Part shown: piece by piece, positions 43,812 to 55,639 of the stretch
How the letters are laid out: each line of letters starts with the position of its first letter
Numbering within the stretch: position 1 is the stretch's first letter
The notes under the pieces: model-generated
Told to the model about the DNA's origin: nothing
Database searches by the model: none
The model's input: only the letters and a program-made list of their open reading frames with translations
Assembly (NCBI GenBank): GCA_038501785.1
Contig: JBAMJR010000011.1
Span: forward strand, 1 to 64,000
Direction of reading: 5' to 3'
DNA from: Myoxocephalus aenaeus
Taxonomy: Eukaryota; Chordata; Actinopteri; Perciformes; Cottidae
DNA: 64,000 bases
Translations under genes and position numbers: made by a program

Positions 43812-45097
43812 ATGGCCTCAGCAACAGCGACCTACGGGCAGAAGGAGTCTTCGGACCAAAACTTTGACTACATGTTCAAGATCCTCATCATTGGCAACAG
43901 CAGTGTGGGCAAAACCTCCTTTTTGTTCCGCTACGCCGACGACTCCTTCACACCGGCCTTTGTCAGTACGGTGGGCATCGACTTCAAGGTGAAGACCATC
44001 TACAGGAATGACAAGAGGATCAAATTGCAGATCTGGGTAAGACTTCTGGAGATGTGTTGAGTTTCCTGGAAGGGGAGTAAATTAAACTAAGATCTAAAAT
44101 TAACATGTTCATGAATTTGAGGCTGAAGTTGAATAAGTGAGTCCCATTGATTTTCTTCACTGTGACGAGCTTGTTGACTTTCTTCACTTTCCATCATTAA
44201 ACCATCACCTGCAGTTGGTCAACAGTGACCCAAGACTAGTTGCATTTTCACATAATATGACCTGTGAACCTTTTTTTCTTGTCCTTCCATCACAAGTGCC
44301 TTTGTCTTTTCTTCTCTCTGTGTATTGCTCAGATGAATCAGTTTAATGGGAAGATGGCTCTGTTATGGCTGCACAGACAGAGCCTATACAGAGTAGACAC
44401 AAAGTGACCTCTTAAGTCCCCAGGCATCAGTACGCTTCAACCGAAGTGCATGTTGGATGGTTAAATGCCTGAAAGCCCCTCTCTCTCACATCTTTACAAC
44501 ACTATGCATGACTTCCAGGAAGGATTTTTTTTGCATCTTGTCCCTCTCAATGGCGGCAGGCTTTTCACTCAGTTCAGAGTAGCTGTAAACACACGCATTC
44601 GATTGTCGGACAACATGTTGTACAAATTAGTTTGTTTCGAGCAGAGCAGCACCAACTCTACATCTGAAGGCCGTTTAAAAAAGCAGGATTAGAACACAAG
44701 CTAGACAGTTTTGAGAAAGATGTTGCTTTATTCATATATATATTTATACATTTTAGTTTTTTTTTTTTTATGATGTCTAATAACAGAGCAAATTATTTAT
44801 TAAGCCAAATGTCCTCTGTAAACATACACAAATCTGCACACAACGGCGTTCTCTCTGCAACCTGCTCATTTAGCTGACCCGTTGATGAGTAGAATCCAAT
44901 ATAATTCAATGGAAGTAATGGCCCAAACACTAAAGCAACACTGATGTGCCTTCAGGAACAAACAGGGCGGTGTTTGTCGCATCAGAAATATGCGTTGTTT
45001 CCTGAGGACTCAGCAGTAAACACAAGCATAGAGCAGCGCACTGTTCCAGTATCATGCTGTAGATCATACCATCATTTCCACGTTTACTTAGCAGAGC

Positions 45098-45193
<96 letters not shown>

Positions 45194-48100
45194 TGTCTCT
45201 GTTGTCAGCCTTTGCTAGGTCTTGCCTCTAGTAAGGGAGACACCATCGGCCAATCAGAGCATGAGCAATGGATGACTGGGTGCTGCTCTCCCCTCCCCCA
45301 CTACTACACATCTCACCCGAGTAGATATCCCCTCTCTCTTCCCTACACAAGTAAAATCCCCGACCCCCATCTCTCAGCAATTCTGTCAGCTAACCATAAA
45401 AATGGTTTGAGTCATGAGCTCAAACGTCAACATACAGTATTTTTTTATAGATTTATTTCACAGTGTGCAGTTAATCACATTTATATAGATTTATGTAGAT
45501 GTGTCATGTGTATTTATATAGTTTGTCATGCAGATTATAATTTTTTTTCATTAATGCCACTATGTTGCCGTACTGCAGCTCATTGGACACCCTTTCTTCT
45601 TTCATTGCACTGGAGACTCTGGCTACATGCATACTGTCAGTGTGCATGACTACAGACAGATGTTGGGCTACAAATACCAAATCAAATAAATGTTGAGTCT
45701 TTTCTCCAAAGGTCTTGTTTTGTCCAACCAACAGTTTAAAACCCAAAGATATGCAATTTATAATCATATTAAACAGAACATCTGCAAATTCAGAAGCTGA
45801 ATAGAGCAATTGTTTGGAATTTTTGCTTGATAAATGACTAAAGCTATGATCGAAATTGTTGACAAATCGATAAATTGTGTCACTTTACCTATTTAATCCT
45901 GTGACATCTATTGATAACACAGAGAAAATGTGTGTACAGACCAAAGATAGTGATTACGATCAGTTATGTCTGTTGCGTCTAATTTAATTTGACTTTTTTT
46001 ATTTATGTGAATTCTTGAGCATATTTAAATTTAAAAATAACTTTTATAACTTAAATACATTTTTAAATAATTTAAAAATAATATTTTTGGGGATTTAATC
46101 GAATCGTTTGGCAGTACCTCGCGGCCCACTAGCACTCGGAGGCCCACCAGCTGGACAATAGCTGACCTACATTACACTATAAACGTAAACTTCAATAATA
46201 TTAGACCATTTATATTAACAACATATCCTACAGCCCAAATATTTATTTAAAAACTCTTGATTTTACCTTCAAATCCTTCGATTCAAATTAAAGCTTGAAA
46301 AATAAGACTTTTTCATCACCTCAACATCTTCTCTCCCCTATTATTTTTTTAAGTTTTCAAGACAAGTTTATCAGCCGCTCACTTTAGTAATACTGGGTAG
46401 CTGCAATCTAATTCACCTGCTGTAAAATAAACATTGTATAAGCTGTTTGCTAAAATCTAAAATGTTCACAGCTTTATATTTGAATCAGTGCTCACGGTGA
46501 AGGGAAAGACGAGTGCTCCAATGTGTGCGTTATGTCACTCTGTGCTACCTACACTGGCATTTTAGGAATATACTGTTTCAACCAAATTGCGTTGCTAAGC
46601 CACAGCTTGGGTCCATGTTTACTTCCTGTCAGCCGATGTAATTCACATAAACGACACAGCGTTCATGTTGCTGTATGTGTGTAGTCCCCCCATAGCTCAC
46701 ATGTCGAAGTGTCCCTGAGCAAGACACTGAACCCTAAAATTGCTCCCCGGGCGCCGCTCAGGGCAGCCCACTGCTCCTTAAGATATTAAGGATGGGTTAA
46801 ATGCAGAGGACAAATTTCATGTATGTATGTACTATGACAATAAAAAACGATTTTCATTTTCATTTTCATTTAGAATTCCCTAGAGAGTTTGATCACAGGT
46901 AGAAACTTTATTTGCTGTGTGTGTGGTATAATGTGTCTATGATATTAATAGTAAAGACAGAAACACCCTATTTAATGACACAATAAAATGTAGTTGTAAG
47001 AAGTGTGAATTCTCATGAATGTCGAGGTAAACCAGAGGAGGCAGTGATAGCCGGTTACTTTGCAGTACATGTCCGTCTCTGCTGATTTCCAAACGGACAC
47101 CGACAGCGACAGAGTGATGCTGTTGGATCAGAAGCTGCTCGGTTGGCTATCAGAAACACACCAGGCTTTAATTCCCTGAGCATTCATTAGGATTTAACAC
47201 TGACATTCAATCTCACCTGGGATTGTGGGGCCGGAACATTGTTTGCCAAAGCTTTCAGCGAAAATAAAGACAAGAGCAGAATTGATGAAAATTTTAAAAA
47301 ACACAAGAGGCCTTTTAATATGCTGGCTGTACTGAAGCCTGTGGGAGCAATCTGTCAGTGTGACACTTTGAATGTTTAGACTTTCTTTGGTATTGCCTTT
47401 TTTTTTTGGTTGTTGTTTGTGCACAAGTTTCATCGGGATAATAAATATTTAATGCAGGATACAAGATTGATGTTTACGACTCTAGCTAAGGACGCTGTAA
47501 TCCGATCGAGGATTGTGTCTTTATATACAATGCCAGATAGTATAACAAGGGTTAGACAACTCTTGAATTTGGCTTGTGTCAATGCTGTATTACCTTCCAA
47601 AGTGGCTGGTAGAATTCATTCCACACACCGTTAGAGGAATTCATCATTTTGTTCAAGATATCAGAATCAGAATCAGAATCAGCTTTAATGGCCATGTAAG
47701 TTTGCACATACATGGAATTTGACTCCAGTTTCACTTTGCTCTTTGTACTTTTTCACACACAATATACAGTAAACAAGATAAAGATTAAAAAAAAGATTAA
47801 AAAAAAGATTAAAAAAAAGACATGAAAGACAGTAGTAAAAAAAAGTGCAGATAGTGCAGATTGGCTTGAATAAATGTACTGATGCAGCAAACATTTGAAT
47901 GCAAAGCAAAAAAAAATTGATAGTTTGTCCTCTGCACCAGCAAGCAGTGTAGGCTATGTTTTTGTTATGACAGATAAAGTTACCAATTGTACCACTGTAA
48001 TAACATTTAGCTGCCTGCTGTTCTGTGTGCGGTGGCTCTTAAAGGTATAATAGACACACATGGAACACTTTCATTGGAATAATAGACATATACATTGCCA

Positions 48101-49573
48101 AGTTAAACACTATCTGGCTCTTGGTTATTAAGATAAGATAAGATAAAATAATCCTTTATTAGTCCCGCAGTGGGGAAATTGCAGGATTACAGCAGCAAGA
48201 GATAGTAGTAAAATAAGAAACAAGTAATACATATAAGTAAACAGTAAAACAGATTGTATAAAGGAAAGATTTGCATAAATAATATTAAACTACATAAAAC
48301 ACAGGTGAAAAAGCAGTAAAAAAAAAACGCCACAATATCACTATTATATATACAGACAGAATAAACAAGTATTTAAAAATATATTCATACTGCACCAGTT
48401 AAAGTGGTTAAAGTGACCAAAAAGGGATTGAAGTGTTTGCTTTTTAGCTCGTTTTAGCTAGTTTGTTGTGCAGTCTGACAGCAGCAGGGAGGAAAGACTT
48501 GCGGTACCTCTCCTTCAGACACCAGCTCCTTCAGCCGCCGGTGGCTGAAGGAGCCACCGGCTGTGCAGAGCTGCCAGAGTGTCCTGAATGGGGTGGGAGG
48601 TGTTGTTCAACATCATCCTCCTGTCTCCCACCACCTCCACAGTATTCAGAGGACACCCCAGCACCAGTGGCGGTGCGTCAATAGAGGGCGCTAGGGCGCC
48701 GCCCCTCCTAAAGTTTTGCGATGAAAAAAAAAAAAGAAGAAGAAAAAAATATTAATATATACTGTCAAAAAACATTATATATCAAATAATTTAAATAAGA
48801 AATATACCGTGTTGACGCGCTAAATGTGTGTGGGAGACCGTAAGCCCCTGTCAACAACCACTTAAGTTAAATATAATATATCGCCATTCATCATTACTGA
48901 GAAAAGCACCTCCCCTCTCGGGGCGCCGGCCAAATGTGTGTCTATGGAAAGCTAACAAACATTTCACCCTCGTGACGGCAAGGACAGCTTCTCATTGGCG
49001 GATGAAACGTGAATCTTCGGGCGCACGAATCTGCGCCCTAGCCAATGACATCGTTTCTTATTGCAACGTGGTTGGACTATTCGTCCAATCAGAGACCTTT
49101 ATCATTCCCTCACACCCCATATAGCTCCCACGTAGCTACGCGAGCAACACAGCTAGCAGAGACTTTGATTATGTTAGTATGGCGACTGAAAACTCTGTGG
49201 TATCTCTACGCGAAACACCTTTCAATCCACGATCAGATGTTGACAAGAAGAGGCTGAAAGAGTTGGGACCCGAACGTCCGGATTTAAATATTCAGCAGCA
49301 AAGCAGTGAAGCTACATGCACCAAGCTACATGCTAACCGGAGCTGCTAGCTGGAGGCTCCGTGTGCAGTGGCTCTGAGCAGCCGAGGAAGCGCCGGGATG
49401 TGAAGGAAGATGAGCTTGAAGGATTGCTGCAGAGGTGAGTGTCAAAATCAGCAGATGCCTGTGTTAGAGTTTAATGTTTTATCTTTCCCACAGCAGAACA
49501 CATGTTGGACATTGCTAGATTTGGGTGGATGTCATATCAGGCTATAACTTTATCTAAAAAACAAATTCAACCC

Positions 49574-49645
<72 letters not shown>

Positions 49646-52600
49646 AGATAGCTACAGCCATCAAGGTGGCTCCTGGCCTTTTGTCTATGTTGCTGAGCCA
49701 TCAAGACACACAAAACATAGTTTTTTGTCTGTAGTATGAAGCCTGTTTGTAGTAGATATTTCCCCACAACTTATCTTACTGTCTCTGTCTCTCTCTATAT
49801 ATTTATCTGTAGGTTTGTGACACCATACTTGGACACACCAGGGAACGCTTTGCCTTCAAAGACCACCTCACCAGTGCCACCTTACTGCAGGGCCCCCAGT
49901 TTGAATGCTACGTCAATGTATTCACTGAAGTTGCTCTGGCCACCACATTGAATGTTTCTTAAACCATTCTGCTCTGAACCTCTCATGCCCAAAGTTAGTT
50001 TGTTGATAGTTGTTATTGGACAGTGTTGAGCATTGTGTTTTCTTGAAATAAAGCTTTGTTTTTTAGAATATTCTACTCCAAACCTCTTTTCTTCTCATTG
50101 TGGAGTGCTATTTAAACCGCGCCGCCCAACTGCGCCCCCCCACAAAAAAATGTCACCAGCCGCCACTGCCCAGCACACTGCTGGCCTTCTTTACCAGTTT
50201 GTTCAGTCTCTTCCTGTCAGCTCTCGTGATGCTGCTGCACCAGAAGACCACTCCATAAAAGATGGCTGATGCCACCACAGAGTCAAAGAAGGTCTTCAGG
50301 AGTGCTCCCTGCACTCCAATGTCCAGTCCCTGTATGTTCACTGGTATCGGAGGAGATTGTTTTCACAGGCAGAAGTCCACCACCAGGTCCTTGGTTTCAC
50401 TAGAGTTGATCTGGAGGCGGTTCCGCTGGCACCATCCTAAAAAGTCCTGGTTTAGTTCCCTGTATTCCCTGTCATCATCGGCGTAGACGATTGCAGAGTC
50501 ATCTTAGAACTTTTGCAGGTAGCAGTTAGCAGAGTTGTGTTTAAAGTCTGAGGTGTATATGGAGAAGAGGAATGGAGCCAGAACGGTTCCTTGTAGGGCC
50601 ACCGTGCTGCAGGACACCCGGTCTGACTCACACTCCCGCATCCGCACATACTGTGGATGGTTGGTGAGGTAGTCCAGGATCCATGCAGTGAGGTGGCGGT
50701 CCACCCCGGTCTGCTCCAGCTTGTCCAACAAAGGCTGGATGGTTTTGAAAGCACTGGAGAAGTCGAAAAACATGACTCTCACAGTGCTTCCAGCCTTTTC
50801 CAGGTGAGCGAGGCATCTCTGTAGGAGGAAGATGACTGCGTCATCCACCCCAATGCCAGATTGGTAGGCGAACTGAAGTGGGTCCAGAGATGAGCTCACC
50901 AGGGGGCGGAAATGGACAAGGACCAGCCTCTCCAGGGTCTTCATCAGGTGGGATGTCAACGCCACTGGCCTGTAGCTGTTGAGGTCCTTGGGCCGCGGGG
51001 TCTTTGGTACTGGTACCACGCAGGATGTCTTCCATAGCTGTGGTACTTCCCCCAGCCTCAAGCTCAAGTTGAATACATGCTCCACTATCCCACACAGCTG
51101 GTGTGCGCAGGATTTGAGGACCCCAATGGGGTCAGAGCATCTCTAATCACAATACTTTGCTAAAATCACCTGTTTTATGCAGGTGAACAATATAATCCGG
51201 TATCTTTCGGTTATTATGATGATTATTATCATGCCTGTTTTGACGTTTTGTTGTTTTCAAGTGTAGAATCAAAAACTGCAAAAGTGTTGCAGAGAAACAC
51301 TAAGGGCTTGTTCCAAATATCTGATATGGGAGTAATAAAGAGAAAGGACCAACTGCCTAAAGACAAAAATGTCATCCTCAGCCAAATCTGTCAGAAGTCA
51401 CTGTGAAATGGATTCTGTGAGATTTAATGAAAGCTAACTGCTGCTGTTTTTTCCCCCAGGACACGGCAGGGCAGGAGCGTTACCGCACTATCACCACGGC
51501 CTACTACCGAGGAGCCATGGGCTTCATCCTCATGTACGACATCACCAACGAGGAGTCCTTCAGTGCTGTCCAGGACTGGTACGTGATTGGCTTAGAAGGG
51601 GGTGTCACAGGCATTGAGTGTAAAGTTATACCATGGAGCTTCACCTGTGAGAGGGAGTGCTGCGTTGAGGATGGATCGAGTGGTAAAGCCCGTCTGGAAA
51701 TAGATAAAGAGATACTGTAGATTGGTGGACAGAGCACATGATCCGTTTCAAGTCTTATTTTTGTCTCCTCCAAGGACCTGTGTGTGTCTTTTCATTTGTC
51801 CTTCAAGAAAAAGGTTATCTAGATTTCATTTTGACCCACTCTGTTACAGTATGTCCAAAACGGCTTAAAATCTTTATGTATGTAGCACCTTGTAAACACA
51901 ATGTCACAACATGCTTTACAATAAAAACATGGTAAAAGTAATTAAGATCAAGATACCAGCAAAATTAAAATCATTCTTCATTTTTTTCAACATACTTAAC
52001 AGTGGACAGTGAATCTCCATTTTCACTGTAATCTAACACATGGTTTAAATGTGGCTTATTCACTGTACACACACACACTGATGGGAAAACGTCAGCCTGC
52101 AGTGTGATCGCAGAGTTTCTGCTCTGACTGCTGACGGTGTGTTGGTTCCCAGGTCGACTCAGATTAAGACGTACTCGTGGGACAACGCCCAGGTGCTGCT
52201 GGTCGGGAACAAGTGTGACATGGAGGATGAGCGAGTGGTGGGAGGAGATAGAGGCCGGCAGCTGTCTGAACACCTCGGTGAGTTCATGGTGTACACACAC
52301 AAATACACACGTCTCTGTTAGGTAAAGAGACCTGAAGTGACTTGATGGACAGGCAGAAAAGTTGGCCTGCTAGATGAAAAGTCAGGAGATCACCAGAGTT
52401 ATTAAGATGAATCATTTAACAACCATGAATAAAAAATAAAAAAAATGAATAGCTGTCAAGATATTTCACTATATACTGAACAAGCTGTTACTGTGGTTAA
52501 AGGTGCATTTCACCAGCTGTACCATCTCCACCACTTAACTACGCCGTTGCAGAGACGACAACATCCTCAATGAACCGCTCTGACCCTCTCCCACATCCCG

Positions 52601-52803
52601 TTTCCTCTCCAGGTTTTGAGTACTTCGAGGCCAGCGCCAAGGACAACATAAACGTAAAGCAGACCTTTGAGCGCCTGGTCGACATCATCTGTGAAAAGAT
52701 GTCGGAGAGCCTGGACGCCGGAGATCCTGCTGTCACAGGGGCCAAACAGGGGCCCCAGCTGACAGAGCAGCCCGCTCCTCCTCACCAGGACTGTGCATGT
52801 TAA
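43812..52803 (+). CDS. rab3a: Rab3A, synaptic-vesicle small GTPase
   Basis: Four coding exons: 43812-44036, 51460-51578, 52153-52277 and 52613-52803, giving 219 aa (human 220). All GTPase motifs are present: P-loop GNSSVGKT, switch I with the STVGIDFKVKT effector segment, switch II WDTAGQERYRT (split by intron 1), GNKCD and EASAKD. The C-terminus CAC is the Rab3 double-geranylgeranylation signal. The start MASATATYGQKESSDQNFDY and the end GAKQGPQL..PPHQDCAC identify Rab3A rather than B, C or D. The protein regulates docking and priming of synaptic vesicles through effectors such as RIM and rabphilin. The ATG follows the acceptor directly (TCCACAG/ATG), so the 5' UTR lies in an upstream exon that I could not place. 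The 7.4 kb first coding intron holds nested transposons. A variant stretch reads VVGGDRGRQLSEHLG. Confidence 0.97.
45101..45188. repeat. (TG)n microsatellite
   Basis: About 87 bp of TG repeat, in rab3a intron 1 (coding). Confidence 0.98.
46682..46870 (+). repeat. teleost SINE/LINE-type repeat with (ATTTTC)-like tail
   Basis: The stretch GTGTCCCTGAGCAAGACACT, then AATTGCTCCCCGGGCGCCGC, CAGCCCACTGCTCC and GGGTTAAATGCAGAGGACAA is a widely conserved fish repeat core. It ends in ACAATAAA followed by ATTTTC units, a typical non-LTR 3' tail. Confidence 0.6.
47662..47780 (+). repeat. LINE 3' tail with (TCAGAA)n start
   Basis: Tandem ATCAGA units lead into GCTTTAATGGCCATG, TTTGCACATACATGGAATTT and CTCCAGTTTCACTTTGCTC. 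This is a common fish non-LTR tail, also seen at 41720-41757. Confidence 0.55.
48665..50168 (+). mobile_element. 1.5 kb hAT element nested in the LINE
   Basis: The termini are CAGTGGCGG and CCGCCACTG, flanked by a perfect 8-bp target duplication CCCAGCAC (48657-48664 and 50169-50176). Inside are two transposase relics on the plus strand. Positions 49179-49349 encode MATENSVVSL, then KKRLKELGPERPDLNIQQQ, like the N-terminal zinc-finger region of hAT transposases. Positions 49813-49962 encode VCDTILGHTRERFAFKDHL, then TSATLLQGPQFECY. The catalytic core is missing, so it is a non-autonomous deletion derivative. An intact target duplication and recognisable frames suggest a fairly recent insertion. 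Confidence 0.9.
49575..49643. repeat. (TG)n microsatellite inside the hAT element
   Basis: About 68 bp of TG repeat between the two transposase relics. Confidence 0.97.
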
Positions 52804-53659
52804 AGCTGACTACTCCCCTCAAACCCTTTATCTCCCTCTTGCTCTTTGTCCTCCCTCAGCGGGACCCCGGGGCCTCGGGTCAAATACTCCCATCACCCTT
52901 TTCACTCACCTTCCTGCTTCTTTCTGTAACCTAGTAAGGATGATTGGCTGAGGGGCACAAGAGCCAGGTTGAAAAGTGTCTGAAATGCTCTGAGATGGTC
53001 GTGGAACAGTGCTGAGGCGCGTTTGTGTCCGATTCCTCCTCATAAGAGAGCTAAAAGGTGGTCTGAAGCCAAACCAAGGTCAATCAAATCAGATTGTTTC
53101 AGACTCTTTACAAACCAGGTTCCTGAATGTTCCCGACCCATCATTTGTTGTCTCCTTGTTCCTCAGTGTGGTTTTACGAGAAGGATTTGACGGTGTGCGT
53201 CCTCAGAGTGCCATTTAAATCCTTCCAATGTTTACAGTACTTTGGTTCATGTCAATCAAATGTCTTGATAAGATGTCAGCCTCGGATATGGTGACCAAGA
53301 AGGCCACAGAGCAGTTGATGTGGCAGCTGAAATCTGCTCCAAACTAATGTGTTACCTTTCTTTTAGGATTTAGGATAGGACCGACTCAAACATACATGGA
53401 TCTGTGTTTCAGATGTTATCTCACCTGGTATCTAAACATGGATATCACAGGTGTTAGCAAGTGTTTTGTTTTCATTATTCATCCAAGCCTTTTCATTTGG
53501 CCTTTTTTTTTAATGTTTTTTTATTCTGGTGACCCCTTTATTCTTTCAACATTGGGTGTGGAAAATATGAACAAGATAGAGCTACGTAAAAGTAGCAAAA
53601 ACTTAAGAGACACCTTTTATTGAATTATATTTATTTCAAATGTACATATAAATGTTGTG

Positions 53660-53662
<3 letters not shown>

Positions 53663-53742
<80 letters not shown>
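53663..53742. repeat. (AT)n microsatellite
   Basis: About 80 bp of AT repeat, possibly inside the rab3a 3' UTR. Confidence 0.98.
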
Positions 53743-53746
<4 letters not shown>

Positions 53747-55319
53747 CTACAGGTATGCATTTCTTGAAATGAATTTAAAGGTAGAAAATTCTATGAGGAT
53801 AGTATCAAATATATGAGGTCTACGTTGTTGTTGTTTTTTGGATGATGTGTGGAATTGTTTGAACCCTCGCAAGCTCCTCCGTGAGTCGTTTCATTTCCCT
53901 GTCGGTTTAGTCTCATGCTGCCCTCCAGAGATATATGTATATGAAGTCTGAATTACAAATTAGAAAATTACAGATATGTTTTTCATCCTCCAAATCCACT
54001 CAGTGTGATTTCCAGCATTTTGTGCACCACAGTTGTGCTTGAGAACAATGCTGCGTATTGATATTACAGTATTTTACATCGGGCAGAGAAGATCTTGCAG
54101 GTGATGCTAAGCATTGAAATTGAAATTATGTGATCATAACAGCAGACAATTTCAGACTCAAATACAGAAAACTGTTAGTTTTCATCTCCCTGATGGTTGT
54201 TTTGATAACCTCAGCTACCTTATGAAATATAAACGTTTCCTGTAAAATTGTATCTTTCTCTAAAACATGATGGAATGGATTTGGAAGATACAAACATATT
54301 GTTTTGTTTGATGATGTTTATGGTATTTTGCCTTTATCTGATAGTTTGACCCTAGAGACTGAGAGGAAACATCAGGCGAAAATAGGATAACGCGTGACAT
54401 ACCACCAACAAACACTCAGCGGTTTAATGTTTCCTTGCTTAGTGTCAAACAGCCCAACAGTAAGCAACTTCCTCAGAATCAGTATTAGAGTCTGTTTGTC
54501 TGTGAGTAATGTTATCTCAGTCTTCAGGTGAAGTACGGACAGCACTGTTTAACAAGCATCAAACAGCTGGAGGCTGAAATGTTCACAGACCAGGTACAGG
54601 AGCTGAGTTTCGACACATTTCGACTAACAGCTGTTTTAAGTCTACATTGCATCACTAACTGTGGGCGTACATTATCGCCCCTCCACCGAACACCCTACAC
54701 GTGTTTGTATACTATAGAACTGGTCGGCTGGTACTTCTTCTTTTCACTTCACCAAAGATTGCTGTAGAAGAAACTCACAGTTTCTGTAGGATGCCCTCAA
54801 TGAGCAGCGTGACCAAGTTTAAAACTGTAAGGAAACAAGAGACAGGAGAGAGGATAGGTTGAGAGGGCAAAGCATGATAGAAATCATTTTTGAGGTCCAA
54901 ATCATTGACTTCATAAAGTCAGTGATTCTGACTGTCTGATCAAAGTAAATCAGATTCAGAAAGTATTTATTTTGAGAGTATACAAATGGCACACAAACCT
55001 TGAAATCACAAGGTTTGTGACTATTAAAATAAAATAAAAACGAGGCCCCGGTTAAAGTATTGATTATGATAAGAAAAGGAGTGATGATGACAGACCGGAG
55101 CTGGGTATATTTTACTTCTTACTGGTTGTGACTGTTTCTTTACCGGTTAAAATCCAAACTTTTAAACTGTTCTCCTTTCTAATATGTCTTCCTCTCGATA
55201 TAAACCAGATCTGTAAATAATGTTTCTTTGAGTCAAATTTGTGGATTGTGTTGTATCGACCCAGGCTTGCAACAAAGAAAAAAAAAGAGGAGAAAAAAAA
55301 AGACAGTAAAAACCTGAAA

Positions 55320-55345
55320 CCCCCCCCCCCCCCCCCCCAAAAAAA
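55320..55345. repeat. poly-C followed by poly-A run
   Basis: About 19 consecutive C followed by A. The exact length is likely to be unreliable. Confidence 0.9.
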
Positions 55346-55639
55346 AAGAGCCATGTTGTACTGCATTCATTGCTAGACCTGCTTGTGAATGAATGTGTCC
55401 CTCTGTTACAAAAGCAATGCACACTACAGTATCTACACAACAAAGAAATGCCATCAAGCTTGGTAGAAGTTGCCGACTTTAGCACGCAGGAACATGTACT
55501 CTATTTGGTCTCGTATCACTGCCTCTTACACGCTCCTCAGTTTGGGGCATTAAGGTGAGAGAATATGCTGTGGATGTTTTTATCTGTACTTTGTGGTAAA
55601 ACAATAAAAAAAATGACTAACAAGCAGTTGATTCTCGAA

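Larger units (their letters stand above)
44037..48120. other. rab3a intron sequence before the LINE insertion
   Basis: It contains a TG microsatellite, two fish repeat tails (46682-46870 and 47662-47780) and otherwise AT-rich DNA. No exon is seen. Confidence 0.5.
48128..51144 (-). mobile_element. Rex1-like LINE, 5'-truncated, split by a hAT element
   Basis: The minus strand carries reverse transcriptase sequence. The frame at 51085-50504 (193 codons) includes LWKTSCVVPVPKT, SYRPVALTS, FFDFSSAFKTIQP and a segment ending FLFSIYTSDF. After one in-frame stop (TAA, near 50505) it continues with DDSAIVYADDDREY, containing the catalytic YADD. Further downstream comes YGVVFWCSSITRADRKRLNK. The element ends in a GATAA-rich tail near 48128-48150, with CTTTATTAGTCCCGCAGTGG beside it on the plus strand, as is usual for this fish LINE family. 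The 5' part is missing beyond about 51144. The piece between 48665 and 50168 belongs to a later insertion. It is inactive. Confidence 0.85.
52804..55625 (+). other. likely rab3a 3' UTR and downstream DNA
   Basis: No coding frame is supported. Candidate polyadenylation hexamers occur as AATAAA near 55030 and near 55602 (ACAATAAAAAAAATG). The second would imply a 3' UTR of about 2.8 kb that includes the AT array at 53663. The true end cannot be decided from sequence alone. Confidence 0.35.

Noticed and set aside
50504..51085. Frame encoding reverse transcriptase as a possible host gene
   Set aside because: It is part of a truncated LINE with a stop and a nested transposon.
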